64,000 nucleotides of DNA, from positions 186,001 through 250,000 of the forward strand of contig JAHLKC010000038.1 of NCBI GenBank assembly GCA_025449115.1, given 5' to 3'. Source of the DNA: Chytridium lagenaria (lineage: Eukaryota > Chytridiomycota > Chytridiomycetes > Chytridiales > Chytridiaceae). A model generated the notes under the pieces. That model saw nothing but the letters and a program-made list of their open reading frames with translations, made no database searches and was not told the origin of the DNA. The position numbers and the translations under genes were made by a program. Positions 11,201 through 27,016 of the stretch are shown here, piece by piece (position 1 is the first letter of the stretch; each line of letters opens with the position of its first letter).

Positions 11201-13347
11201 ATGTTTCAAAGCCGAATGTCGATGGCTGATCCCAGAGCCTCTGTCTCAGGTCGAATGAACGCAGCATCCTTGTCCTCTCAAAGGTTTCTTCCTATTCCTT
11301 CGCAGCAAACTAAAATTCAAGGCGGTCTAGTGCATATGTCGGGAGACCGTCAAGTATTGGCGTTGCGAACCTTGGGACTCTCGCTATTACCAAAGATCCT
11401 CGACCTATTCGTGAAAAGCAATGGCAAAGCGGTGCCATTAAAACACTGATCAACTTTCTGGTTCAAGCTGGTTACAACATGGCCGTCTCACCGAAGATTC
11501 TTCAAGCTCCGTCGGCAAAGGACTTTCAAAGCATCTTCAAATTCTTATACGCTCAGCTGGATCCAAAATTCATTTTCCAGAAGAAGTTTGAAGAAGAAGT
11601 ACCTGTTATTTTGCGAGGGCTGCGGTTCGTATATGTGAAATTCAATGTTTTAATCTTCTCAGCTACCCATTCTGTGATCAAATATCAAAGTCTCACCTAC
11701 ATTCTGTCGGATCTCCGCACGCTTGGCCATCTCTTCTGGCTATGCTGACCTGGATGGTTGAGCTTATTTTGGTAAGGCGTTCCTGTAGTGCTTAAAGTAA
11801 CATGGCATGCAGTTTGTGATCAAATAGACAATCAAAATGATTTTGACGAAATGCCCAACGCAGAGGTTGCTGCGGAGAAGGTTTTCTTTGAATATCTCAC
11901 AAAGGCGTATGCAGTTTTTTTGGCCGGAGATGATAATTACGACTCTATGGATAGAGAATTAATATCTAATTTCGGTGGGTTGTTCCTTTAGAATGAACTG
12001 ACGGTGTCAGATCGTAAAAATGAAAAAATCGTAAACGAAGTTCAAAAGCTTAACCATGAGCATGAAATTCTGAGCCGAGAATGGGCTAATCTTCGGGAAA
12101 GTGAGGTATGTTTTCTCGTGTATCTCATTAATTTAACACAAACATAGTCACCGCTCACTGTCGCAGAAAAAGAGAATCAAACACTCCACTCTGATATTGA
12201 TAAATTCAAGCAGTACATTATTCATTTAGAGACAAAAAAGGAAAAACTCGTGGAGCAAGTAAAATCATTGGAAGAAGATCTTTCTTCAAAAGGTAGTATA
12301 TAAGGCATTACATGACGTTAATGTTTCCCGCAGAGTCTGAGCTCGCCAAGGTTTCTAGTGAAAAGGCCGAGTTGCAGAAAACGGTAGACATGCAAGAAAT
12401 TTCCCCCGCGGATGTGGACAGAATGACGGCTGAAAGGGAGCAACTTGTTCGAACTCTCGAGAGTATGGCGGCGAAAACCGATGAATGTCAAAGGACAATT
12501 TGGGAGAAGGAGATAACGCTGCAGAAAAAGATTGATCAGGTTAATTGATGCGATAACACTGTGCATACTTACCCATTTTCCAGTTGGAGAAGCATATGCA
12601 AGAATACAACACCCTTGCTTATAAGCTTGGCCTTGACCGAAACAACATCTCCCAGGACGATGTTCAATTTTCTATTGACTTTAACGCTGGGTCTATAAGC
12701 CCTGACAATGACTTGAGTGATCGCTTACGTGTGAAGGTTAAGGTAATTGTGTAGAATGTGATGATAGAGCTTACTTTTCTCAGCCTGCATTGGTGCAGCT
12801 TAGGCTGATTACAATGCTTCGTTGCATGTGTCCCAAGACGAGCTGATTGCTCTCCAGGAAGTGTTGGACAAATTGACAGAGGCGATCAGTGAGAAAAATG
12901 AGGGGTTGCAGGAGATTGGAAAACAAGATTTCGAAGCTGACCGCCCAGTACAATGACGAAAGAAACGTAAGTTAGGTGATATTTTAATTCTAATCTGGTA
13001 GATCGCCATGGAAAACAATAGTATATCCACAAACGAGCTTGAAAACTCCGAGAGAGATATTCAAAGATTAAAAATTGAATTGGCTACAGGTTTAACCGCT
13101 TCTCAACATAAAGTTCAAAAGGCCGTAGCTGAGTAAGTAACTTTTTACAGATTGTATTTAACTACTTTTTCTAGTTTCACTCAATACTCCCGAAAATACG
13201 AAGAATGCCGAACAACGGTTTTAAGTGGAGTATTTAAAACTTTTGGAAGATACAATCGCTTTCCGAGAACATATAACGGATGCTTTGAATGAACTCCAAC
13301 AGCTTGTTCAAGAGGAGCTGGAGGCAGCAAAAATTCCGCCTCTGTAG
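11201..13347 (+). CDS. NDC80: Kinetochore protein NDC80/HEC1
   Basis: Core subunit of the NDC80 complex that couples kinetochores to microtubule plus ends. N-terminus MFQSRMSMADPRASVSG (ATG 11201) is the unstructured basic tail; the calponin-homology domain follows with KDPRPIREKQW, SPKILQAPSAKDF, FLYAQLDPKF, KKFEEEVPVILRGL, then after an intron (from about 11635 to 11668) YPFCDQISKSHLHSVG and SPHAWPSLLAMLTWMVELI. Then KVFFEYLTKAYAVFLAG and SMDRELISNF, and a long coiled coil rich in E, K, L and Q from about 12000 to the end at ELQQLVQEELEAAKIPPL. One frame shift near 11337 separates the tail from the CH domain, and others lie in the coiled coil near 12950-13210. Length of about 620 residues is normal. 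The divergent neighbour begins 141 nt upstream. Confidence 0.92.
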
Positions 13348-13469
13348 TTCAAACTGCGATCTATGTATATTATTACTCTAAAATAAAGAAGTGCCTTTTA
13401 CAGGAAGATGATTGTATAATTTGAAGCTAGGCTAAGGTGTAAACGCAAATTGATGAAGTAAAAGAAGCC

Positions 13470-15337
13470 ATGCAAACGAAGTTGAATTTTCCCATTCTGA
13501 GGCCAGGCCAACCAAGAGAAAGTCTGCAAACACAGACGCAGCCTCGGCAAGAAAGGAAGGAGCCAGCTGATGATCCGGTCTCGCACTTTGACCTCACTCA
13601 ATCCAAGGTTGACATAGATCCTGAACGACTAAAGAGATATGGATTGGTAAATTTACCCTATATCGAGTCCGAGTCAAGATGGAACAGAGTGGTAGATAGT
13701 CTCTCTCAAGGATTTAAGCACCCCGAAGATGTTGCGGGTAGTTATAAGGCTTTTTGCGTGTATTAAAGTCTGTTAGAATGCCATCGCCTCCTATAACCCA
13801 CGGCTTCGAACGGGGAAACGTTTTAATGGCCCTCATTCACTACATGCTAGAATTGGCTCAAGATCAAAAAGTATTTATTTGATAAGCTCTTGCCAGACAT
13901 TGTCTCCCTAGCTCTAAGCTTGCCTGAGCTGTTACCCAGCGACTTAATTCCACAATTACCCTGTGGTGCCAATGTGGCAATAACCTTATCACAGCGTCAG
14001 GTTGGTCTAGTACTCTTTCAGCATAAGTTAACAATATAGGTTGCAGCACTTTTAGCGAATGCTTTCTTTTGCACCTTTCCATCTCAAAAAAAACTAAGCG
14101 CATCGCATTTGGATACTTTCCCCTTCCTTCACATTTGCTCGGCTATACCATGGCGAGGAAAACACCGGTTTATGCTCAGCTGTCAACCAAGCAAAACTTG
14201 ATGGCATATTTGAATACTTTAAGCGAATAACCAGTGAAGGTAGTGCTGCACGCGTTGCTCGCTTATTTACATACCGTTTAGATTGTAAGGGAAACATTAC
14301 AATTCATCGAGTATGTGTGGCATCTGAGCATTTTCCTTCCTGGGAAACACTACGAGAAGAACTTTCTGATGTTGAAGTAAAAGACGTCGGCACGATCGAA
14401 GACGCCGGAGAAGATTTCATCCGAATGGATTTTGCAAACAAAATCATTGGAGGTATCAATTATTCGTTTTAAAGTAGTTAATGAAGTTAGGTGGTGTGTA
14501 TTGGGACACGTAGGGAATTTTAGTATTTAAAGCTTATGGTAAAGGGCGCGGTACAAGAAGAAATATTGTTTATTATAAACCCGAGCTGATTGTTACTCGA
14601 CTTTTTACGGAAGAACTGGAGGGATAATGAAGCCTTGGTTATGCTGGGCTCCGAACGGTTTTCGTCTTACAACGGTTATGGGTCTACTTTTGAATGGGCT
14701 GGCCCCTACAAGGAAGATGCTTCATAGTATGCAAATGTTTCAATATTAGTCAATAACTTTTCTAGTGACGCTTATGGTAGAAGGAAATCTAGCATAGTAG
14801 CGATAGATGCCCCTGTATTTCTCACAACCGTTTTCTGCATCTCAATATAGGAGAGTGAATATTCTGAGGGAGCTCAACAAAGCTTATGCAGGATTTCTCC
14901 ACTCACCGTTTTCTTCGTTTGATAAAACGGCACCGATAGCTACTGGTAAATTAATACATTTAAAAGATCATTACTGATAGATTAAAGGGCATTGGGGTAT
15001 GGTCATAACCAAAAACTCGTTTAATTTAGTATAAAGGATGTGGGCGCGTTTAATGGGGATCCAGAGCTCAAGTTTTTAATTCAACTTATTGCTGCGAGTG
15101 TTGTCGGAAAAGGATTAAGCTATTATACCTTTGGCGATGAAGACTTTGCTGCGGATTCGCAAGATTTATTCACCAAGATGAGGAAACTTGAAATTGTCTG
15201 CTGGTAAGATCTTCATATTGGTGACTTCCAGTAATATTTTTTACTCTTTAAAAGGTATGCTTACCCGTGCGCTGTTTCGTTATATGAGTGAGGGCAAAGG
15301 CTTGTCAGTGTTTGCGTTTGTTCGGCAATTCCTGTGA
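13470..15337 (+). CDS. PARG: Poly(ADP-ribose) glycohydrolase
   Basis: Macrodomain-type hydrolase that cleaves poly(ADP-ribose) chains from proteins. N-terminal part: MQTKLNFPILRPGQPRES, consistent with a PCNA-interacting or flexible tail, then KVDIDPERLKRYGLVNLPY. Catalytic part: VAALLANAFFCTFPSQKK, RITSEG, then MDFANKIIGGG, a broken GGVLGH segment and GAVQEEILFIINPELIV carrying the adjacent catalytic glutamates of the family's GGG...QEE signature (about 14450-14600); RLFTEELE, SERFSSYNGYGSTFEW, VAIDAPVF, ELNKAYAGFLHSPF, ATGHWGYGVFNGDPELKF and YYTFGDEDFA follow, ending LTRALFRYMSEGKGLS. Introns near 13735-13775, 14455-14490 and 14515-14545. Frame shifts near 14085, 14200 and 14500. No poly(ADP-ribose) polymerase gene is in the window. 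Identification is strong. Confidence 0.88.
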
Positions 15338-15380
15338 CAATTTGATTCAATATGACAATCTGTATGCAAACAGGGAAGCC

Positions 15381-15397
15381 TTTTTTTTTTTTTTTTT
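15381..15397. repeat. Run of 17 T
   Basis: Homopolymer in the short gap between PARG and RPF2; exact length unreliable. Confidence 0.85.
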
Positions 15398-15431
15398 GAG
15401 TTGTCCAGGCTATATTTCATTCCACATCGAC

Positions 15432-16531
15432 ATGCTCAGATCAGTGTTAGTCTAGTTTAAGCATGGCATGGCAGCTAATGAACCTTTAGAAAGCCGAAAT
15501 CACCTGCGGCCCGCCGTGTATTGAGGAAGAGGGAGCCTCAGGTTCAGGAGGGTGCGAAGGTGGCCCTTTTTGTAAAAGGCACCACAACCTCTGAATTGGC
15601 TATGGATGCTTTAAAAGATCTTGTGGGTGCGAAACGGCGGACCATCATGTCTAACGATATTTTGTATCAACTTAAGCGCCCGGATGCTGTCCTCTTTACC
15701 AAAGAAAAACGATGTTCACCCCTTTGACGATCCCCGACCCGCCGAGTTCTTGTCTCAAAAGAACGATGCAACGTTTATGGTTTTGGCAAATCATTCAAAG
15801 AAGAGGCCAAACAATTTGGTGTTTGTGAGGTTTTTCGATAACCAAATTATGGACATGGTTGAGTTTGGCATCACCCGAGGACTTCCTTCGATTGCTTTTG
15901 AGGCGACAAGCAACGGTTTGGACATCGCCCGGTTCTCATGTTCCAAGACATCTCTTCGAAATAGATGACACTTTTAAAGCGGTCAAGAATATGCTTCTTG
16001 ACTTTTTTAAGGGGGAGACGGCTGACCGGATTAACTTGAGAGGACTGGACCACGTTATTGGCGTGACAGTGGACTCATCAAAAATGATACATATCAGATG
16101 TTATTCGGTGGCGTTGTTGAAAAGGCGATGGGACTTTGCCAAATGTGAAACTTACTGAGTGTGGTCCGGCTTTGGAAATGGAGCTCAGAAGAAGAAGGAT
16201 GCCGGAGGAGTCCGATGTTGAAGGAGGCGTTGAGAGTACCAAAGGAACTGAAGGTAAAGCATATAAAGACCACAGGGTTGACACAGTTTTCTGATACATT
16301 TTTGTTAACATATAGCCCAAGGCCGTAAAGAACATTGAGAGGGATTCCACTGGAGACAAGCTTGGTCGTATTCATATTGCTAAAGCAAGATTTGTCGAAA
16401 CTCAAACAAGGAAGATGAAGGCGTTAAAACGGAAAAAGGATGATGGAGAGACTGGAGGGGATACGTCAGGAGGGACGAAGGAAGACGCGCCTCAACCGAA
16501 GAAGCGATCAAAGCGAGTGGTTGCGGGCTAG
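15432..16531 (+). CDS. RPF2: Ribosome biogenesis protein RPF2 (Brix domain)
   Basis: Brix-domain protein that, with RRS1, brings 5S RNP into pre-60S particles. Recognised from PKSPAARRVLRKREPQV, ALFVKGTTTSELAMDALKDL, RPDAVLFTKEK, NDVHPFDDPRPAEFLSQKND, ANHSKKRPNNLVFVRFFDNQ, MDMVEFGI, DTFKAVKNMLLDFFKGE, INLRGLDHVIG, CGPALEMELRRRRMPEE, then KLGRIHIAKARF and TRKMKALKRK and a lysine/arginine-rich nuclear tail ending KKRSKRVVAG. The likely start is ATG 15432 (MLRS) with an intron ending in TTTAG at about 15489, but one base is out of phase. Further frame shifts near 15705, 15860, 15930 and 16080, and an intron near 16255-16320. Length of about 310 residues fits the family. Confidence 0.9.
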
Positions 16532-16613
16532 TTGGTTTTTCCGTAAAGAAATGCATTGCAAATAAATCTTAGATTCATCTCTATTTAATGTTAGCTAGAA
16601 TCGTATACTTGTT

Positions 16614-17010
16614 TTACTCTTTAAAGCGTAAAATGCCGTCCACCTCGTATTTCGTATATAGTCCTGGCACTCCTTCAACATCGACTGGTATCCATGTGAC
16701 GCATTCGATCGTGTTTTGCGGATGAGCAGAAGAGCTCGCAACATCGTCTGACAGAAGGAACCTGACTTCTGTCATTTCTTCTTTACCAAGACTACGCGAG
16801 CTGTATATGTCAAACGAAAATTCACATTTCCTGGGTACCAATAATGCGCACATGCATGTTTGCGGGACAGGTTTTCAACGCGTTCATGCGCAATAAAAGT
16901 GAGACAGATGTGGACTTCAGGACGATGGCGTAGGGAAGCAACGGGTTTTTGACCTCTACATCGTTGTTTCCTCTTTGGCGAATATGGGAATAAACTGACT
17001 TCTTTGGCAT
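16614..17010 (-). CDS. Unrecognised protein, possible beta-sandwich fold
   Basis: Minus-strand reading starting at ATG 17010: MPKKSVYSHIRQRGNNDVE, then DVEVKNPLLPYAIVLKS, and after a frame break near 16850 VPRKCEFSFDIYSSRSLG, MTEVRFLLSDDVASSS, ECVTWIPVDVEGVPGLY and a C-terminus TKYEVDGILRFKE (stop 16614). About 130 residues of alternating hydrophobic strands without transmembrane segments or charged tails, which looks like a compact beta-rich domain. I do not recognise the family, and the start may lie further upstream. It lies downstream of and parallel to the DEAH helicase gene and converges on RPF2 with an 82-nt gap. Confidence 0.5.
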
Positions 17011-17136
17011 CTCTAAGGTCTTGTCGGTTAATGTATTATGTATCTAATTTTTTTATATGACTTTCTTCCACGGTGAACACCGTCACCAAATCAAGACTTC
17101 GACAAAAAATTAAGAAAAACAATAAAAAATTGAAAA

Positions 17137-19737
17137 TCAAAACAACTCTGGCGCAGCGGTTTGGAGCCATGCAATGGATACGGAAGTAACATTACGCATG
17201 TACAGTCTCGAAGTTTTCACCTAAATCGTAAGCGAATGTATCTGAAAGTTCTCTTACCAATTCGTGAAACATCAAAACCTCACTTTTCTTCCCAAAAAGG
17301 ACAGAGGACGGATGTACGTATGTTGTCTAGCAATGTTATCATGAAAGCAACCAACTACCAAATACCTGTTTAGAAAATAAAGTCTTATAACTTCCATCAT
17401 GTTGACAGATAGCAACATTTGAAAAGAAGCCAACCAGGAAACACTGCAGGACCTTTTCACCATCTGCCTCGCTGGACAGCTCGGGATCGAAACCAGCAGA
17501 TGCGCAAAAGGAACAAAGTTGTTTTCTTATATCCTAATAATTTAGAGAGACTGACGCAGTCAAAACACTCACGACAGCTTGTTTCAGGGCTCTATAATTA
17601 AGAAAATTCTGATTGCACCACTCCCTTTCACAGTTGACAGCCAAAAACGTTTTTAAAACGTTTAAAAGAGTCATATGGTCGCCTTCATCTAATTCAGAAT
17701 ACTGTCATATAGACTTTACCCACGTCGTAATTCAAGAACTGCTTCTTAGCCTCAAATGCTTCCTCTCTCTTATTGTGAGGTGAAAAGAATATTGTTTCCA
17801 CAGACAGTGCTGAAATAATAGTAATCACCTCTGCTGTGCATCCAAAATCCTTTGTTCGCGCTTAACGGTCTGAACTTAAAAATATGCACTTACTTTTGAC
17901 TTTATGAGAACCTTGGCAAGACTAGGGTCAATTGGGAACTTTGACATTAATTTTCCTTAAGAGATTATCAGCCAAATCACTTTTGCAATCAATTACCCTC
18001 TTTGCTCAAGCGACCCATTTTATCTAGCGCTTTAAGTGAATACAAATGCTGCAGAGCACATATAACTGAAAATTAGCAAAATCTTTTTGTAATTACCTAC
18101 TTGAATCCCTATTGGGCTTGTCCAAAAAGTCAAAATTATGTATATCTTCAACACCAAGAGCTTTCATCAACAGGATGACGTTCGACAAGTTACACCTAGT
18201 AGAGGTCAGCTAACTTTTAAAAAGGCACTTTCAAACCGTAATATCTCGGGGTAGAATTTTCTTCAAGACTTTCAAATCCTTGTTCAGTGTACAGTCGATA
18301 ACACTTCCCGGGCCCCTATCAGAAGTAAGTACTATGTTGCTATCGTAAGCCAAAACCTCTCTCCCAGCACGACCCGTTTCTTTGGCGTGAAGACGCTTTT
18401 GAAACAGGAAGCACAGTCAACGATTCGATTCCTTCTCGGGTTAATGACGCTTATATATATATATATATATTTACTGTTTTCGAATTTAAAAAGATCTTAG
18501 CTTCGCCATCCCGGTATCAATGACGTACTTGACACCACTAATTGTGATGGAAGTTTCCGCGACATTCGTAGCAAGTATAATTTTGCGAGTGTTTGGGAGG
18601 TGCGGGAGAGAATACCTGTGCTTGCTGACTAGGTGGCAAGGAGGCAAACAACGGGCAAATAAGCATCTGACTCCATATTTTAATACGCGATTTCAATATT
18701 AACGTTTATACCTGCAGACTGCTGGAGGAAGCTCCTGCCATATGTTCTTTTAACATCTTTCCAACAGATTCAATCTCCTCTTGTCCTTAGACGTGTCAGA
18801 TCGTCAACGAAAATCATTAGGGTAACATACCCGTTTTAAAAAAACCAACACGTCGCCAGGCGGCTCATCTACATGAATCTGAAATGCAGAGACCAAGGCA
18901 GCATCGATGTGATCTTCGAGTACTCTGCAGAATGGAAAGGTCTGGACTTGGAATTGTCTTCCAGGAATCTCGACGATCGGGGCACTATCAGATTTCAGTG
19001 AGACCATTTGTGCAACAAACTCACGAATAAAATAGGTTGAGAATTTCTGTGCATCCAGAGTTAGCAGACATGACACAACCTTCAGTCCTTTCGTTGCTTC
19101 TGAATGGCCTTGGACCATCCCAACAATATATCCGTTCTCAATGTCGCTCATGAGCCTCATCGAGAATGATCACAGAGTAATTCTTCAGCAAAGGGTCGGC
19201 TAGAAGCTCTGTAAAGCATTCCATCCGTCATGAACTTTATCCGTGTCGATGCATTCGTTTTGTCGTCAAAACGAACAGAGTATCCGACCTAAACGGTGTA
19301 TTAGGAATTAATCTCCGAAATTAAATATCACCTCATTTCCAAGTTTGACTTCAAGCTCCTCGGCAACCCGTTTTGCGATAGAAGTGGCAGCAACTCTTCT
19401 GGGTTGTGTGACGGCGATGAAACCATTATGAGAGAATCCGGCCTCATGCAGGTATTGCGGAATCTCTGAAAGTAGATCAGCCATGTTTTGGGTAGGGCGA
19501 CATACGCGTAGTTTTTCCAGAACCAGTTTCACCAACAATGATCACACTGTCATGCTCCCTGATTGTTTTGACAATATCACTCTTGACTGCATAATTCAGC
19601 GATCAGAATTCATTATTTGTAAAGCACTTTCAAGCGTGCCCTACATTTGAAGATAGGCAAGCTTCTTTTGCCTGGGAGAGGGTCGCTTTCCGTCCTTTAG
19701 ATTTGCTCCTTTTCCTCTTGACAGAAGCTCCCTGCAT
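17137..19737 (-). CDS. DEAH-box RNA helicase, DHX33/Dhr2-like
   Basis: ATP-dependent RNA helicase of the DEAH/RHA group; the nearest human and yeast relatives by eye are DHX33 and Dhr2, which act in rRNA processing. Motifs in order on the minus strand: lysine/arginine-rich start [15 protein letters not shown] (ATG 19737); Walker [14 protein letters not shown] near 19525; [34 protein letters not shown] (motif Ia); [12 protein letters not shown] type DEAH box near 19160; [19 protein letters not shown] near 18850; later [18 protein letters not shown] and HNFDFLDKP (HA2 region, about 18120-18190); [13 protein letters not shown] and, after an intron, [22 protein letters not shown] (OB-fold, ending 17137). 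Between these the exons are short and broken by frame changes. DHX40 and PRP43 are the alternatives; the C-terminal IAWL-x-x-AAPE ending favours DHX33. Start codon lies 57 nt from that of PRP6. Confidence 0.8.
18452..18470. repeat. TA microsatellite
   Basis: About nine TA dinucleotides within an intron or unassigned part of the helicase gene. Confidence 0.8.
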
Positions 19738-19794
19738 TTTTTGTTTCCAGATTGTCACAAATCTTTGAAAAAACTATAGCACTGCGGACAAAGA
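19738..19794. promoter_or_regulatory. 57-nt head-to-head intergenic space, helicase/PRP6
   Basis: The whole space between two divergent start codons (ATG 19737 on minus, ATG 19795 on plus). It must hold both 5' leaders or the two transcripts must overlap. No TATA box is obvious. Co-regulation of a rRNA-processing helicase and a splicing factor is inference. Confidence 0.55.
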
Positions 19795-22595
19795 ATGAGT
19801 TTCATCAAGCAGAATGCTATACCAGACTTTCTGACCAGGAAGCCGCCGCCGAATTACATTGCGGGTCTTGGAAGAGGAGCAACTGGGTTTACGACGCGGT
19901 CTGATATTGGTCCTGCCCGAGAATCTGTTCCTGATGCAGAGAAGGCTGCTGCTCTTGTGGCTGCTGCTGCCGCCAGACAGGAAAATGACGATGAAGAGCG
20001 GTTCCAGGATCCCGATAATGAGACTGGCCTCTTCAGTAGTCTTCCCTACGAAGCCGATGATGAGGAAGCTGATAGAATCTACGAGAGTGTTGACCAGAAG
20101 ATGGATGAACGGCGGAAGGCCCGAAGAGAAGCAAGGGAAAAGGAAGAGCTGGAGCGCTATCGTAAAGAGCATCCAAAGATTCAACAACAGTTTGCCGAAT
20201 TAAAAAGGGTCTTGCAGCAGTTTCTGCTGATGAATGGGCAAACTTACCTGAAGTTGGAGACATGGTGCGTAAACGCGGCAAGAAGAACAACCGGCTTGGG
20301 GATAGGTACACCGCAGTTCCCGACAGTGTCCTTCTTGGAGCTGCCCCAAGCCAAAGCTATGCAGGCACTTTAGATCCTCAGCAACAAGCAATGGGCGGAC
20401 TCGCAACTCCAGTCAATGGAAACCTGGACGGTACTCTGACTGATTTCGTTCAGTTCGGACAGGCACGAGACAAAGTGTTGGGTTTGAAGCTAGATCAAAT
20501 ATCTGATTCCGTGTCGGGACAGACCACCATTGACCCGAAAGGTTACCTGACTGATTTAAACAGCATAGTCGTTAAGAGTGATGCTGAAATCAGTGACATA
20601 AAGAAAGCTCGGCAGCTGCTTCGATCAGTGACGGCAACAAATCCCAAGCACGCGCCAGGATGGATTGCTGCTGCAAGATTGGAAGAAGTAGCTCAAAAGA
20701 CGGTGGCGGCAAGGGAAGTTATCGCCAAGGGCTGCGAAGAATGCCCCAAGAACGAAGATATTTGGCTTGAGGCAGCTCGGCTGAACACTGCCGAAAACGC
20801 AAAAATTATTCTTGCAAATGCCGTCCGACACGTCCCGCAGTCGGTCAAGCTATGGCTTCGTGCCATGGGCCTTGAGAATGACGTCAAAGCACAGAAGAGG
20901 GTCCTTCGTCGAGCTCTTGAATTTATTCCGAACTCGGTGAAGCTGTGGAAGGCGGCAGTCACATTGGAGGATGATTCAGAAGACGCAAAAATTCTCTTAT
21001 CTCGTGCCGTTGAATGTGTCCCACTTTCGGTCGATTTTTGGTTGGCTTTGGCTCGTTTAGAAAGTTACGAGAACGCCAAGAAGGTTTTAAACAAGGCCCG
21101 TCGTGCAATTCCTACCTCACATGAGATTTGGCTCACTGCAGCCAAACTTGAGGAGACTCAAGGGAACAGCAAAAACATTGAAGATATCATTGTTCCCCGA
21201 GCTGTTCAGGAATTGGCACAGAAGGGCTCCAGTTTGGACCGTGATCAGTGGATCAAAGAGGCAGAGCAATGTGAAAAGGAAGGATTCGCTGTCACTGCAC
21301 AAGCCATCATCAAACACACGCTCGGAATTGATGTAGAAGAAGAAGACAGGAAGGCAACCTGGATGCAGGATGCAGAAAGCTGTATCGCAAATAATGCAAT
21401 TGCCACCGCTCGAGCCATTTACGCATACGCCTTGCAAGTTTTCCCTCAAAAGAAGTCTATTTGGAGAAGAGCCGCATTTTTGGAAAAGGCTCATGGCACA
21501 CGAGACTCTTTGGAGGAAGTTCTACAGCGTGCCGTTCGCTATTGCCCTCAGGCTGAAATTCTTTGGCTGATGGGTGCCAAAGAGAAGTGGCTTTCTGGGG
21601 ACGTGGCGGGCGCTAAGCAGATTTTGGAGAGCGCCTTCGAAGCCAACCCTAACTCAGAGCAAATTTGGCTTGCCGCCATTAAGCTTGAGGTTGAAACCGG
21701 TGAAACGTCTGAAGCTCAAAAGTTCTGCAAAAAGGCTCGTGTAAAGGCCAATACAGAGAGATCTGGATGAAGTCGATTCTTCTTGAGCGCCAGCTTGGGA
21801 ACGCTGACGAAGCTCTCTCTCTGTTGAACGAGCTTTGGAAAAGTTCCCTCTATTTGCTAAGTTCTGGATGATTAAGGGCCAGATTGAAGAAACTGAAAAG
21901 GGTGACATGCGCAGGCCGTGAAACGTACTCCAAGGGTCTAAAGTCGTTCCAAAATCCATTCCGCTTTGGATATTAGCCTCTCGACTCGAAGAGAAGGCTG
22001 GGCTTCTCATCAAGCGAGGGCAACGCTAGAAAAGGCGCGTCTTTTAAATCCGAAACGCCCGACCTTTGGTGTGAAGCCATACGTGTGGAGTTCCGGGCAG
22101 GAAATTTGCCAATGGCCAAAGCAATGATCGCAAAATCTTTGCAAGAATGTCCTACTTCAGGCCTGTTATGGGCTGAAGCCATTCTTGCTGAACCGAGGCC
22201 GCAACGAAAGTCAAGGTCGATGGACGCTTTGAAGAAATGCGAGAATGATCCCATCGTTCTGGTCACGATCGCAAGGCTGTTTTGGACGGAGAGGAAAATT
22301 GATAAGGCGCGGAATTGGTTTGCTAGGGCTGTCAAGGTTAATCCAGACTTGGTGATTCTTGGGCATGGTGGCTGAAGTTTGAGATTCAGAACGGGGATGA
22401 AGCTCAACAGAATGATGTGATTGCACGGTGCATTGCAGCGGAACCACATCATGGTGAATTATGGCAAAGACGGCAAAAGCAGTTGCAAATTGGGGGAAAA
22501 CTATTGAACAAGTTCTAGCGATTGTTGTGACGGGACTTCCTCCTCCTCTAAATTGTTTGTGTATTTTAATAGATGATTTAATCTGTACACTAGAG

Positions 22596-22601
<6 letters not shown>
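19795..22601 (+). CDS. PRP6: U4/U6.U5 tri-snRNP splicing factor PRP6
   Basis: HAT-repeat scaffold of the U5/tri-snRNP (PRPF6 in animals). N-terminal PRP1 domain: [59 protein letters not shown]. One G is missing in a GGG run near 20208, after which [11 protein letters not shown] continues in another frame; then [18 protein letters not shown]. From about 20530 onward tandem HAT repeats are plain: [72 protein letters not shown] and so on to the C-terminal [17 protein letters not shown]. Further one-base losses near 21763, 21828, 21912 and 22015 split the last third. Apparently intronless, which is unusual among its neighbours. About 925 residues, normal for the family. Stop shares a TTATAA palindrome with the convergent RecQ gene. 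Confidence 0.95.
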
Positions 22602-26596
<3,995 letters not shown>

Positions 26597-27016
26597 AGGT
26601 ATATAGATGGGTGTGGTAGGTTGTCCGAACTTTCAAGATGAAGGATATCGTTCAGAGGAATGAATTCATGTTAAATACTTTTTAACTTTTTGATAACGAT
26701 GATGATGATGATGATGGTAGTATGTACTGAAGGCACTTTTTTTTTCACACGATCAAAGTATTTTTATTTAAACATTTATCCATAAGTCATATGCATTACA
26801 TTTTATTACCTAAATACATTATGAACAAACAAAACTGTATTTACCAATGTACTAAATGAATGAATGAATGGAATGGTGACAAACTTGTGTGTGTTACCTA
26901 TTACTATTATTTACATATTAAATAATAAATAATAATAATAATATAATACATCCATCCATAATATCCATATCAACATCAGTATCAATTATCAATACTAATC
27001 AACACCATATTTAATA
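26597..27016. promoter_or_regulatory. Divergent intergenic region, RecQ helicase and MST kinase
   Basis: A/T-rich spacer of 420 nt between two divergent start codons. It contains a GAT/ATG trinucleotide repeat at 26698-26716 and a run of nine T near 26738. It must carry both promoters; no individual element can be assigned. Confidence 0.5.

Noticed and set aside
1422..16531. A variant genetic code or stop-codon readthrough to explain broken genes
   Set aside because: Breaks are changes of frame, not in-frame stops of one codon type; TAA, TAG and TGA all end genes where family ends are expected.
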